A DNA stretch of 64,000 nucleotides from Torreya grandis (taxonomy: Eukaryota; Streptophyta; Pinopsida; Cupressales; Taxaceae), in assembly GCA_037957365.1 (NCBI GenBank), contig JARHVA010002128.1:1524001-1588000 (forward strand). Reading direction: 5' to 3'. Every line of letters starts with the position of its first letter. The stretch's first letter is position 1. A program made the translations under genes and the position numbers. The notes under the pieces are model-generated. The model saw nothing but the letters and a program-made list of their open reading frames with translations, made no database searches and had not been told where the DNA came from. Positions 1-12,136 of the stretch are shown here, one piece after another.

Positions 1-3000
1 AGAAACAACAGTTGAAAGATACTTTAATTGAAGTAATGACTAGCTTCTCCAAAGTGGATAAATACAAGGTAGTCATGGAAGATATTAAATCCACTCCATA
101 CTAAATGGATGCTGCCCTAAAGGAGTCTATTAGCTCAAGAGATAATGTTATGGATAATATGGACATATGATAGAATTAGATGCTTAGAACACATTTATTG
201 GAATTTAAATGCAATGTTATGTAAATAGGCTAGAGTAAATGTCATGATACATTTAGTGTGGGGTCGTGGATAATAGGGCCATCATATTCATCATAGAGGA
301 TGAAGACATTCATAACATCATGTCGTCTCAAGCCCCTATACACACATTTCCTAGCATGGTTCAGGATATCATAGTGGACTAAAATTAATTTAAGCAATTT
401 ATCTCACATTTAGATGGCTCTATTATTTTGATTATTAATATGCACCAGTTCATTATACTAGTCCAACTTGCACGAGAATTTCAAAATAAAAAGGTGGCCA
501 AAATAGTGTACTTGTAACCTCCAACACTTAAAATTTAGCCATATTTTTCATGGCATCATCTTCTTCAATAGTAGTATCATCTGACTCAGCCCCACTTGCA
601 ACACATTATTCACATCTTACTTTAGTTCCTGTAGCACACTCTATGCCTCTTCCATCTCTTTAAGTATTGTGTATTTCTCAATTTTTTAAATTTTGAATAA
701 TTTTGAAGTAAGGAAGGCCATAAGCATTAGGCACAGGGATAGGATAGTTAAAAATACATAAAGGGTGGCCTATTTGTTATGTCAATTTATTGAAAACTTG
801 GTAAGGTCAATATATTGGTATGCTACTTAATTGAAAACTTGAAAGGAAAACTAAGTAGTGCACAAGATGTAAAAACTAGTAAATGGTCCCTAGAATGATT
901 ACGCAAGTAGTTTTTTTTGGACTGACGCTTCTATGTAGGTGATTCTAATAGCTCAACACTAGGCACACTACTACAATTTTTTTAGGAATGAGACAACTTT
1001 TAAGTCTGAGAAAGTGTTGGTAGTGGACTTAGGGTTATAAAATCATAGAGTAAATGCATGATAAGTGTGCGATGTATAACATTACTTATAATGTATATTA
1101 TTTTGTATGTATTTGGCCTATGTATATACATAAAAATACTATAAATATGAAAATAATCCTTTAAAGGAATAAGTGAAAGGTTAAAATGTGAATTGGCAGA
1201 GATTATAAGTCTATAAATAGTAATCAAATGTAAATGAAAACAATCCTAAATGATTTGAGATTAATATAGAGATCAACTCATGGTTACTCAAATGTTTTTT
1301 TTCTTGATCCGTGTGTACTCATATTATGTTATTTTTAATCTATTTAATCATAAAATAATAATGAATTTGTTTTACACTTAAGTATATGTTTATATGGATA
1401 ATCGTTAAAACTAAACAGAATGAATGTTCTATTTGTTTTAAAATTGTGTCTAAGTTCCAAACATGTGTTCTAATTTACCCAATAAAAAACATTAACATGT
1501 TCTGATAATTTTTCCAGTAACCTCTACTAACATGACCCTATTTGGACAACCCTACCCCCACTATTGTCTAGTTCTGCTAGTAGCATCCTCTTACAAATTA
1601 ATAGCTAGTTGATCAAATTTAAATTCATGTAATGGGTCATCTTGAAATTTTAGTGAGACCCATCTGAATGAATTACCAAAATATCACTGTAAAGCCACAT
1701 TTCAAACCATTATTCACATGGGAAGCTTCCATATTTAAAAACATTAGAATTCTAGTTGTACATTGAGAGTAAATTCCCTATTTCTTCCAATTCTAAATAT
1801 ATACAGCTCAAGTAGCCCTCACCTAAAGTATAGGTATATTTCGAAGGTCACAAGTCAAGACTGAATCACTCAATCACATCAAATTTTCACTAGCATCCAG
1901 CATTACACTAGTCTCTCTCACACACCACTATAGCATGAGAAAACTATATGGAGTTTTATTCCTCTTTAGAGTATTGTTATATAGGTAGTGGTCAACATAG
2001 GGGGTGTTGAGGTCAAGCACAACTTCAACCACTAACCTCTTTTTATCCCATGATTGTGTTTTTCCTTTTAGTCTATTGGGCTAAAGTTACAAGTGAAGGA
2101 GAACATATACAATGGCTTTTATGACAGATCGAAGTCTCCTACATAGTTGAACATAACACATAGGGGAAGGAAAACTTATCATAGTAATTTTAGAGACCTA
2201 ACACCTATAGGATGTCAATGCTCCCTAAGGACACCAATGCATTGTGCCCCTATCTAGATCCAATGGTCTTATCTAGAAATCTAGCATAGCCCTATCTCAA
2301 ATCCATAGTCAATTAACACAGTCACACATCATGTTTCCACATCTTAGTCACAGTCTTGCATTTTATTTTTCTATCTAAGATGTATTTCCTTGGTACTTTA
2401 TCCTCTTAGCATATTTTTAAATTTATAAAATTCCAAATTAGTTTGTGTCATTTATTGCATATTTGTAGCATTTTGATTTTACCCAGTAGTTTGTCATATT
2501 TAGGTAACTAATTCTTATATTTAAAAAAAAAATTATAAAATATTATCCAATAACACAGTAGAATGGTAAAGCATTAAAAAAACTATCTTCAAAGTGAAAA
2601 TTACATTATATGTAGGGAAAATCTTATTGCATGTACTTAAACCCTTAAAATAAATAAGGGTGTCATGCACCAAGTTCCATTAGAGGCTATTGTTCACTCC
2701 AATCTACTCCTTATCATGAGATGCCCATGAGATTAGGAATTCCTTAAAAAGGGAAAGGTGGGGACAACTATGGACTTTCATCCTCCATTTTAAGACTGAT
2801 CTAGGATCAGTCCAGGACACAGGTATAGGTATTGTACTTCATAAAAGGAGTCTGCATGAATAGTATCTAAGAAATGCACTATCACCACTAAAATTTCAAT
2901 ATGATATAATTCAAATAGGTTAAACATGGTTATGAATATTTGAATGTTGGGATTACTCTTTATAAACACAAGGGGAAATGGCATTTCAATTTCACTAAAC

Positions 3001-3769
3001 AAACACAAAATAGAGGGAAGGGTAAGGAAGAGGAGGGAAGCCTCCAAGTTTAAAATGAGATCAATGTAATGGACATTGAACCAAGTGACTTTGCCATAGT
3101 TATACCATTATAGATCAAGTTTCACTAGAGTTCTACCTCCAATAACATACAATGGAGAGAGTTTGAGGGAACTGAGAGTATGCCTTCAATGTGATTTCTT
3201 ATTAACGATGAGTATTAGGGGTTTATTATCGAGAACACATAAATTCCATATGAGAATTTGTAGCTAGGCACATAAATCATCAACACTACCCAAAGGAAAT
3301 AAAAGAACTCACACAGATTATAATAGCTAAGCACATCATAACCATGACATACTTAAAGTAGCAAAGTGTTAATCCAATTAACCTAGCATTGATGATCATT
3401 AAAACATAAAGATGAAAGAAAATTGAAATGAAAAAAAGACCCTCTTATATAAAATAGATATTATATTCATTAAAAGAGTGAAATTCTACTACAATAATTG
3501 ATATGGGCCATTTTTTATAGTCTAGAGTGATGAAGGAAATGCAGGTGAAATTCTACAATAATTTGACAATACTTTCAAACAATTTTACTTGATCCTTAAA
3601 ATACAATACAACTCTTATTTAAATACATAAATATTGGGGATCACCTCTAAAAATCATGAGGATCACATCCTGGGACATGATGGCCACTCATTACAATTAT
3701 AATTATATTTCAAAATTTGAACCAAAATAAATCCTTATAAACCCACAACATATTTATAAGGGACCACTA
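1..3769. other. AT-rich stretch, no gene recognised
   Basis: I see no conserved domain, LTR pair or tandem repeat here in either strand. Open frames are short and AT-biased. One short frame starting at an ATG at 550 on the plus strand (stop near 661) encodes a 37-residue Ser-rich peptide beginning MASSSSIVV. It has no supporting context and I do not call it a gene. The stretch is probably old, unrecognisable repeat sequence. Confidence 0.5.
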
Positions 3770-6700
3770 GTTGACATGAGAATGTGGCCAAGAGGGACCA
3801 AATATTAGCTGCTTTGATTGGGCACTCCTAACTTCCAATGGGGTTTCCACAAATTCAAACTCCTTATCTAGCTTAGCCAAGTTAATTGGGAGTTCCCTAA
3901 AGATCACCTCGACTTGAGCTACCAACCTCTAAGAGATTTGGAAAACCAATTCTAGTGATGCTTATACTTTGTAGACTTGAATAATGCTTACCATGGACTG
4001 AGTTGATAGTTCTATCACCTTTCAGGATCCTTCCTAATTTTTCTTGGCCATTTTTTCCCTCATAACCTAGTCGAACTAACCCAAGTGGAACTTGAATTCC
4101 CCTTGGTCAAACAAGGTGCCATCTGGGTGGAATAATATAGAGATATTGACCTCCTTAAATTAAGTCAATATCTTTTTCTCACCCTCTTCCAATGGTCTTA
4201 TTATAGTGTGGGTCAAAGATAATCACTTCTCTATTGCATCTCTATAGTTACTATCATAAGTTTGATATAACACTAAGTCTGAGGTTGGCAATAGTTTGAT
4301 CTCTAGGAACATTCCATTATTAACTATTACCTACACCTTCTAGCACTTCCCATCGATCCCTATGATCCTCCCTATGTAGGCCTGAGTCCATTATATAATT
4401 ATATCAGTCTCAACCTGAGTCTCCACTACTTTCCCAAGGATTGATAAAAGTAGTAGGAGGATGTCTTTAACCTGCCCAATTAGTTTGATAGGGAATGTGT
4501 TCTTCACTTGGGATTCAAGAGTTTGAACTTGGCTCTACATATTCTCAAGGAGTTTCTTAGACATGTTTTTTTTAGCTCATCGACCATATTCTCCTCTACA
4601 ATGGTAGTCCTCACCTTGGTGAGGGAAAACAAATCCTGATGGGTCTATCATATCATTGGGTTCCCCTTATGGATAAATATTTGCATGAGCATCCTCTTCA
4701 TGCTCCCAAAGGCTTAATCAAAAATCCACTACATGTCTGGGTCACCTTGGGCATCCATTTATGGTGCTTGTGACCTTAGGACCATCCCTCAAGCTGTGAA
4801 GGTGAAGTATGTGTAGTTGAAATGGTGGTGAAGGGTGGAGGATGAGGCAAAGGGGAGATGGAGAAGTGGAAGGAGTGAAAGAGGAAAGAAGTGGAGGCAG
4901 AGGGGGCATGGTATTGAAAGGAGGGAGATTGAAAGGGGAGGCCCATGAGAACATTTGATCTCACAAATATTCCTAAGTGAGGTTTACCTAAGGCAAAATT
5001 GCCTCCAAGAATGGGTCATGGAATAATAAGGAAGATATGGGCTAATTGAAGGTGAGGTTAATGGGGTCTTGGGTAAGGAAGAAGGGTTGAGGGGATAAAC
5101 ACTGAGATGTTGTTACACGGGTTAAAGGAGTCACTGAGATATATGGAGGAGGTAGATTTAGAGAAAAATTCCTTTAAGTTAGATCTAGATTATGGGCCAC
5201 CTTTTATTTCTTCTTTAATCTCTTTTTTTGGGCTAGTTCTAAGTGTTACGGTGAATGGTATGACCAAAATGGTAGGGCCCATAAGGGCTGATGGAAAATG
5301 ACTTAGAGATATGGAGGGGAGTGTCATACTAGATAAAGTGGGTACTATGAGGGTCCCTATTGGGAGTGCCAAGCTCCCAAAGGATGTAGTCACACCTGTT
5401 GTTAAGGGTATACCCAAGGGAGACATTAGGAGGACTCTAGGCTGTGAGATGGGAGGAGCAGAAGGGAATGAGGAAGTGAGGATGATTGGAAGTACTAAAT
5501 CCAAGGGTACTTGGGAAAAAAATTGAGGGGTAGTAATGGGAAAGAGAGGAGGGAAAGCTGAACTAGTGAGCATCATAACTAAGAGTTAGAATGAGGTGGG
5601 AGTGAGGGGTGGAAGGGAAACAAGATGAGATGGAGGAGTGGGTAGGGGAACCTGAATGGGTGCTTGTTGGGTGCCTCATTTTGGGCTCACTCTTGAATTG
5701 GTAGCCACATCAAATTTCATGGGTTGTGGTGTTGTAGTTGAGTGGGCTATGTTTGGGCTACTTGGCATCATGTGATCTGGGGTCAACTCTATCATGACCT
5801 AGTTATGAGCATGACCAGAGGAGGTGGAGTCAAAGCTTGAGGAGTAACTAGAAGAGGTAGAGGTGGAGGTAGATATTGGGGAGAAAAAGATAATAGTAGA
5901 AGAAGATTTAGATCTAGAGCTGGGGATCAAGGAGGAGAAGATAGTGGGATACCCTATAATATTCTTTGGGAGATGGCTGAAGCTATTGGAGTTGGGTCCT
6001 CCATAGACTGAGTAAGAGATAGAAGGGTTATGGAGGGGCTAGCCTAAGTCTTCTTCCCCTTCTTCTTTTTGATATTATCTAAGATAGCACCTCCTAATCA
6101 TCAGTAGAATTCAAATAGAATGCATCATCATCTTCAACTTGATGGCCGGAGCTGAGTATTGTACCAAACGTGATTAAATCACCCCTTTACAGTCTTATTA
6201 CTGAATCTCTCACTTTGTCAAGGTGAAGCAGTCTCACTCTACTTCATATTTTGTATCAAGGGTAAGTTCCTATAGATGTGGTGTCTATGGTGATTAGGAT
6301 CTTCAATCACACCTTCTACTGATGCTATAAATAAAAATTGAAGATATCATTCCCCAGTTGATAGGCAATCTCCTTTTTTGTTAAGTAGTCATGAACATAA
6401 TATGTCAAGCAAAGGGGTTCTCAAAGAAACACCATGATTTGTATTACCATGTAATCCTTATATATCTAATATCCCTGATGGTTGTGATAGAGTCCAGATT
6501 GTATTTGAGAGCTAGGGCATTAGAGCTTTGTTAACTACCTAGTACACCACCAAGTAGAACTGATCACAAACATCCCAGACATGTTGGTGTAACTAGTGTA
6601 TATATAGCTTATAAAATACCATGTGTATGATCGATCCACTGGTAACCCACATAGGAAAGGTTGAAATCTTGAATGAGAGCATCCCATAGATTACATCTAG

Positions 6701-7495
6701 AAATTATGTCATCATGTATAAGTCACCTCTAACTTAGGAATTTACAATGGCATGGACCAACTTGAAATTAATCTAACCTCTTATGTCTAGGATGCTTGAG
6801 TGAGTCAAGATCATATGCAAAAGGGGAACGCATAGCTTGTTGACATGTTAGCAGTCTGAGTCCCTGAACATCTCATTTAGTAGGATCATGACTACTTGAA
6901 CCTCCTCCCAGAAGGAACAAACTATGTAAACATTAATTTTCTCTTTGTTAACCCACTTGGAGTCAGGGTTCTCAACCCAGTCATGGAGGACATCATAGAT
7001 CTGTTAAGTATTCATCCAGACCAACATTGTTAAAGAATCATATGAGAAATAAAATTTTGGGAGGGACTAGTATGCCTTAAACACATTCCCAGGTATATCA
7101 ACGATCTGGTATTGATAGGTGGGTGAGCATACCCAGTCATTGAAAGTGTCTTGCACATGGATGGCCTTGTGGAAAAGGTTACCCAGTAGGTCAACATAGG
7201 GAAATACCTCTAGTTAGGCCACAGATCTATGGAGTCCACACATCTTATAGGACCTAAGGGCATCCTCATATTCATCTAATTGGTTGTCACCATCGGTAGA
7301 ATCCCTGGGGACCTACTTAATTACCTTAAATGTATCATTGTAGTTCTTATACTTTATTAAACCAATAGGGAAGGTGGTGTCTTGGTACTCAGGATCAACC
7401 TTTGTGTTTGAATATTTAGTAGTCATTGGAGTAGGATGGAAGGGAAATTTAGGGAGATTTAAGTGTAGAAGGCATGGGATGTAGGGGATTTTCAA
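3770..7495 (-). pseudogene. Unrecognised multi-region coding remnant
   Basis: I do not recognise this family. Reading the minus strand from about 7495, one frame can be followed for some 350 codons to about 6430. It is interrupted by roughly a dozen stops that are TAG or TAA, many where Gln would fit, while at least seven Trp codons (for example DWV, SKWVN, SFWEE, PMWVT) are kept. Reading then shifts frame and continues into a Ser/Pro-rich, charged middle part (about 5000-6400). It ends in a Leu/Gln/Glu-rich part (about 3770-4600) with heptad-like segments such as SQVQTLESQVKN, probably a coiled coil. There is no clear reverse transcriptase, integrase, protease or zinc knuckle. A ten-copy minisatellite and a TATA-like box lie upstream. 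It could be an extra ORF of an LTR retrotransposon, a gag-like protein, or a lost host gene family. The coding character is clear; the identity is not. Confidence 0.55.
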
Positions 7496-8048
7496 AATTT
7501 TGAAAACAAAGAGTTAGAAATTTTTTGCAATCAACAATGGTAACCGTTAATGAATTTCTCTTAAGAATTATGAGTGCATGCATACATCCCCATACATTAA
7601 TGGTGTTTCATATCTCACTTGTTGTGAATTTGAATTTGATTTGGTCAATGGATTTTCTCTCTTTATTTCTAAACCAATAACTGAATTTGGATCCCATGAT
7701 CCTCTACCACCAGCCAGATATAACAATGGCAATGGGATGTTTTTAAAACTTTCCAATCGGGTCCATATTCCCATTCTGCTAATGCCCAGTGCCTAGTAGA
7801 CATGCAGACACATCTCTTAGAGGCTTCTCAGCTAACTCAAATATTTTACACTTGTCATATGTTCATTAGTCCTCTCTTTAATGGTCGACAACTAGGCATG
7901 GTTTTGTATTCCATGTCATTCCCTTGGGTTGGGTGATGTGTCACCTGAAGACATGTGGAACACCTTAATTGGCTTTCAAGTCTTATATGTACTTCATTAT
8001 AAGCTTCTTGAGGTCTTAGGTGGACACTAGTTTATCTGTATACTAGGT

Positions 8049-8825
8049 GATGTGGTGCCTTCCCATTTAGATGGGCTCTCTTAGGGTCTGACATCTTAGA
8101 CAGGTCTAGGAGACTGGTTGCTCTTATATAAGATGACATGTTACCTTTCTATTTGGTTAAGCTTTGACATCTTTGACAAGCTCAAGGATTGGCCACTCTG
8201 GCTCTTGATGATGTGTTACCTTCCCATTTGGTCAGGCTCTCCCAGGCTTTAGCATCTCTAATAGGTTTGAGGACTGGCCACTCTAACTCAAGATGATGTG
8301 TTACCTTCCCATTTTATCAAGGTCTCCCAAGTTTTGACATCTCTGACAGGTCTATGGACCAGATGCTCTGACCCTTGATGACTTTTTGTCTTCCCATTCA
8401 GTCATGCTCTCCTAGGCTCTGACAGGTCTAGGGGATTGGCTGCTCTAACTTAAGATGATGTGTCACCTTCCTATTTGGTTGAGATCTCCTAAGCTCTAAC
8501 ATCTTTGACAGGTCTAAAGGACTGGCGGCTTTAACTCAAGATGACATGTTTCCTTCCCATTCAGTCAAGCTCTCTGGGCTCTGACATCTCTGACAGGTCC
8601 AAGGGACTGGTCACTCTGACTCAAGATGACATATTGTCCTCCCATTCAATTAGGCTCTCCCAGGCTCTGACATTTTTAATATGTCCAGGGGACTGGCCAC
8701 TCTGACTCAAGATAATGTGTCACCTTCCCATTTGGTTGGGCTCTCCCTAGCTCTGATAGCTCTGGGAACTGGTTTTTATAACTAAAGATGATGTGTCATC
8801 TTCCCATTCAATTAGGTTTTGTGAG
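8049..8825. repeat. Minisatellite, about 10 copies of a 75-86 bp unit
   Basis: Each unit opens with GATGATGTG-like sequence, runs through ACCTTCCCATT, GGCTCTCC and GACAGGTC, and ends near GGCCACTCTGACTCAA. Unit starts read by eye are 8049, 8132, 8207, 8292, 8377, 8454, 8540, 8625, 8711 and 8787, giving spacings of 83, 75, 85, 85, 77, 86, 85, 86 and 76. The last unit is partial. The units are diverged, so the array is old. It lies between the minus-strand coding remnant and a TATA-like box, as an untranslated-region minisatellite of a retroelement would. Confidence 0.93.
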
Positions 8826-9311
8826 ATTCATAAAAATGACCAAGAAAGATAAAAAAATAATGCAATACATTAAAGTTTACTTTTCAGATACAGAAATCAC
8901 ATTTTCTCACAAAGGGCAACAGGTCTATTGCTCTAGCAAGGGAACTGGACTCTGAGAGATATATGCAAAAACCAACCTACAATGTTAGCACCATGATTTA
9001 TAAAAATAACACACCCCTTAGTTTTAAATTAAAATTAAAATAGGTCGGTTACTACTTGAAGAAATAAAGGAAGTGCATATTATGAAGATTTGAGTATGGC
9101 ATCGCTGACAAGAACAAAAGAAAGGATTCTGAAACTCTGGTTCATGAAATTTTTAGAGGGGTCCCCCATTTCAGAGAAAAGAGGGTGTGTTGGCCACGAC
9201 AGAGGTTAGCATAGAATTTAAATCTATTATAAACATTTTATAAACTTGTTTGATGTTGAGTTGTATTTAGAATTTTCAAGGCTGGTTTGAAAGTGTCAAT
9301 ACAAGTGTTGT

Positions 9312-9320
9312 GTATTTATA
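9312..9320 (-). promoter_or_regulatory. TATA-like box (minus strand)
   Basis: The minus strand reads CTATAAATACAC here. This is a strong TATA consensus, about 1.8 kb upstream of the minus-strand coding remnant and just upstream of the minisatellite. It may be the promoter of a lost LTR. No matching LTR partner was found, so this is a motif call only. Confidence 0.3.
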
Positions 9321-9329
9321 GACAAATTA

Positions 9330-10675
9330 TTTACAAAGATTTCATATTATAATTATGTACTTTATTCAATTTTATTCTTTAATACAGTTTTAAAAGGAAA
9401 AAAAATATTCTATTTAAAATCCAAAAGAATGCATACGCATAATCAATTCGAAGCATGATATCCACTGAATATCATTATATATTCAAAGCCTATTGGCATT
9501 TCAAGATGGAACTGTCTTGTTCTCTTTGATGAATCCCTCATAGTGGGTGCATTAGGGCCACCCTCCTCTGATATATGGAACCACTACATTGGCATTTGTG
9601 ACTTGTATAGCCTCAAGCATAATACGAATTATTATCAAGAGACCAAAAACCATGTTCAAAATGTGAAAAGCATTTGCATGACTGAAACAAATCTCCCCAT
9701 ATCATTTTGTGCCATTAGATTTTTTAAAGTTTGAAGACTCAAGCAATTTAATTATTAATGTAAGAAGGTAATTATGTTGCATGCTTGCTTTCCGTAGCCC
9801 ACAAAAATTCTCGACACTCGAATATGGAAGAGAGAGTGGATGACGTATGTAATTTTTTATTTAATATTTTTATGTATTTGTTGTTTTTGTCTTTGTTGAT
9901 GTTGTTAGTTATTTTTGATATAATAATAATATATCAAAAAATTTCATTAATTATAATATAGATAAATAAATTTTATTAATAAATGTATAAAGTAATTATT
10001 AAGAAGGTTTAAATATTTTAATATACATAGAATAATATTATTTAAATGATAGATAACATATATTTTAATTGGAAGTTAAGTGTAAATTAAATCTTATAAT
10101 AATTCTATTAAATTTAATGAAAAAGAATACATTCATAAATTTGGCACATCCATTTTTATTTTAAATAATCATTCTGGATTTAAATTTGGATTTCAGTATA
10201 AATTGTTCATTTTTTCAAATGAAGCTAAATCATTTGCATATTAAATAAAAAAATATTTATAAAATTATTTTTATATAATTAATGAATTTTTTTTTTAAAT
10301 AAAAATATTTTAAATTTTATTTGTTAAAACTTTATTTTGTATTTATTTTATAAATATAATTTTAATTATTTAAAATTTATAAATATTAAAAGTTTTTATG
10401 TTTCATAGTTTATGAAATTAAGAAGATGATTTTTTAGTAATGTGTAAAACATTTTGAATCATCATTTATAATCTATCATCAAGAAAAAATTTATAAACAA
10501 AACTTCAAATCAATTTTATATATAATATTTTTATTATATTAAAATAATTAAAATTATTATTATTTAATTAGAAAAAGTTGAATCTCATTTTTTACATGGA
10601 TAAAATGAAAAGTAAAAAATATTATATATTGAAGAAAAAATTAAAGGATATACTTGATGAAAATTATATGAAGAG
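9330..10675. other. Very AT-rich spacer
   Basis: The part from about 9850 to 10660 is extremely AT-rich, with runs of A and T and no credible reading frame. A 63-codon frame at 9543-9734 (plus) has no recognisable feature. The stretch probably represents old non-coding repeat DNA into which the neighbouring LINE inserted. Confidence 0.5.
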
Positions 10676-10875
10676 GTTCTATTAGGGTTTCCTCTATGCG
10701 CACTATAGAGTCAGTCCTTGATTTTCTATTCTTACAGCTTGTCCGCATGTCAAGGCCCTCATTAGGTTGTCTACGGGACTAGCATTTATTACATTTTAGG
10801 GTTTCTCACATTTAGTGAGGCCAACCTATTTAATGACTTCTCATTCTCTCTTGGTTATTTTAGCTTTGGAGAAGA

Positions 10876-12110
10876 ATGGCAGTGTTGAGCAATGGCCCCC
10901 TGCAAACATCCAAGGAAGTTTGTACCAAAGGTCTACCACAAGGTAACTCTTCAGAACTTGATGTTATTTTACCCATTTTAGAATTTAACTATGCTTGTCA
11001 ATGACTAGAATAGTTTTATTTGATAGGATATTTTTTGGGTCGAATTCCCTCTGAAAGTATGCTTAGAACCTGGGTTCAAGTCGACTGATTTTTTCATGGC
11101 ATAAACCTTGAAAGCATCCAAAATATGACCAATGGTTTTTTTCTATTCCATTTTTTCAAACATTCCCATGCATGAGGTATCCTCCATAAGTCAGCCATAT
11201 GGTATGTTAGAAACTCACTCATGGTTCTCTCCCCCTAGACATGGCAATTTATAGTCTTCAAGTACACTACTCTCAAGGTTCCTGGTTTGGGTAGAATTTC
11301 CAAGTCTCCCACTCTCCTGTTGGCATTTTATTCACAAGATTGCTTCCTCCATAGGTCAGGTTGTTTGCCATGAGTAAAGCAGGTTCTACTCTACTAGATC
11401 GTAGAAGCGAGTTTGTGTAGAAGTAAACCTCTCCTAGGACCTTAAAGAGTTTATGGAAATCCAAGTTGGGGATGTGAGACACTCCCAATGAGCCATGTAT
11501 ATCAACTTTCCAAACACATATTTTCACTGCCAAACTACCAACCATAAAATTCAATACTGTCACCTTCAATTAGTGCATAAAAATGCACCCAACCACTCAT
11601 CCTCTCTTCCTAAGCCTCTCTAGAAGTTAGAAAAAATCCAACTGAAGACAGTTAGACTATGATAAGAAAGAAGAACAACCGCACTAAAGCCACGAGTTCA
11701 AATGTAAGAAATCCTAAAGGAAGCAAGCCATCAACAACTAATGGCCCATGGGACTAGGCTCCTATTGAGAAAGAGCCTTCTTAAGTTGAAGCCCCAAAAG
11801 TAATAGAAAAACCCAGGGTCTTCAACACCACTCTTACAACCAATGTTCTATATTAAGGTCTTGGGGCTTCTCTGCCCAGTTTTTTCAATGTTTATAATTC
11901 ATAGCCACCCTCTCTACCACTTCATGTTTGGTGAGATGCATCTAAATGATCTCACAGCCCTCTTAGGAGGTGCGAAGATTCATAGGAAGGAGACTATCAG
12001 GTTGAATATGCTATGAGGAAACAAGTAAAATTAGATGATTTTTTAAATGCCAAAAATGGGCGCATTTTTTACAAAATCGTTATGATGTTTTAGAAGTCCT
12101 AAACTTTGAG
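10876..12110 (+). pseudogene. LINE ORF1 (DUF4283, CCHC knuckle), decayed
   Basis: ORF1 of plant L1 elements encodes a nucleic-acid-binding protein that coats the LINE RNA. From the ATG at 10876, one frame leads through GYFLGRIPSES and GFFLFHF (start of DUF4283). After a frame change it continues through VWVEFPSLPLSCWH and KRVCVEVNLS (the typical second half) to a zinc knuckle near 11525-11565. The knuckle reads YFHCQTTNHKIQYC, with Tyr in place of the first Cys, so zinc binding would be lost. TAG, TAA and TGA stops interrupt the frame at several places. The tail up to 12110 is basic and unstructured. A minus-strand frame at 11273-11569 is only a shadow of this one. Confidence 0.8.
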
Positions 12111-12136
12111 AATATGTATCTTGACACCCATCAACT

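Noticed and set aside
5107..5576. Overlapping frames on both strands near 5.1-5.6 kb as separate genes.
   Set aside because: The minus-strand Ser/Pro-rich frame continues the long coding remnant; the plus-strand frames show no domain and are likely shadows.
3770..7495. TAA/TAG-only stops suggested a genetic code in which these codons mean Gln (ciliate-like).
   Set aside because: Frameshifts occur in the same remnant, other remnants in the window also have TGA at Trp and Arg positions, and all recognisable families are plant retroelements. Decay by C-to-T change explains the pattern.
11273..11569. 98-codon minus-strand frame as a gene.
   Set aside because: It lies opposite the DUF4283 part of LINE ORF1, which has clear family motifs on the plus strand.
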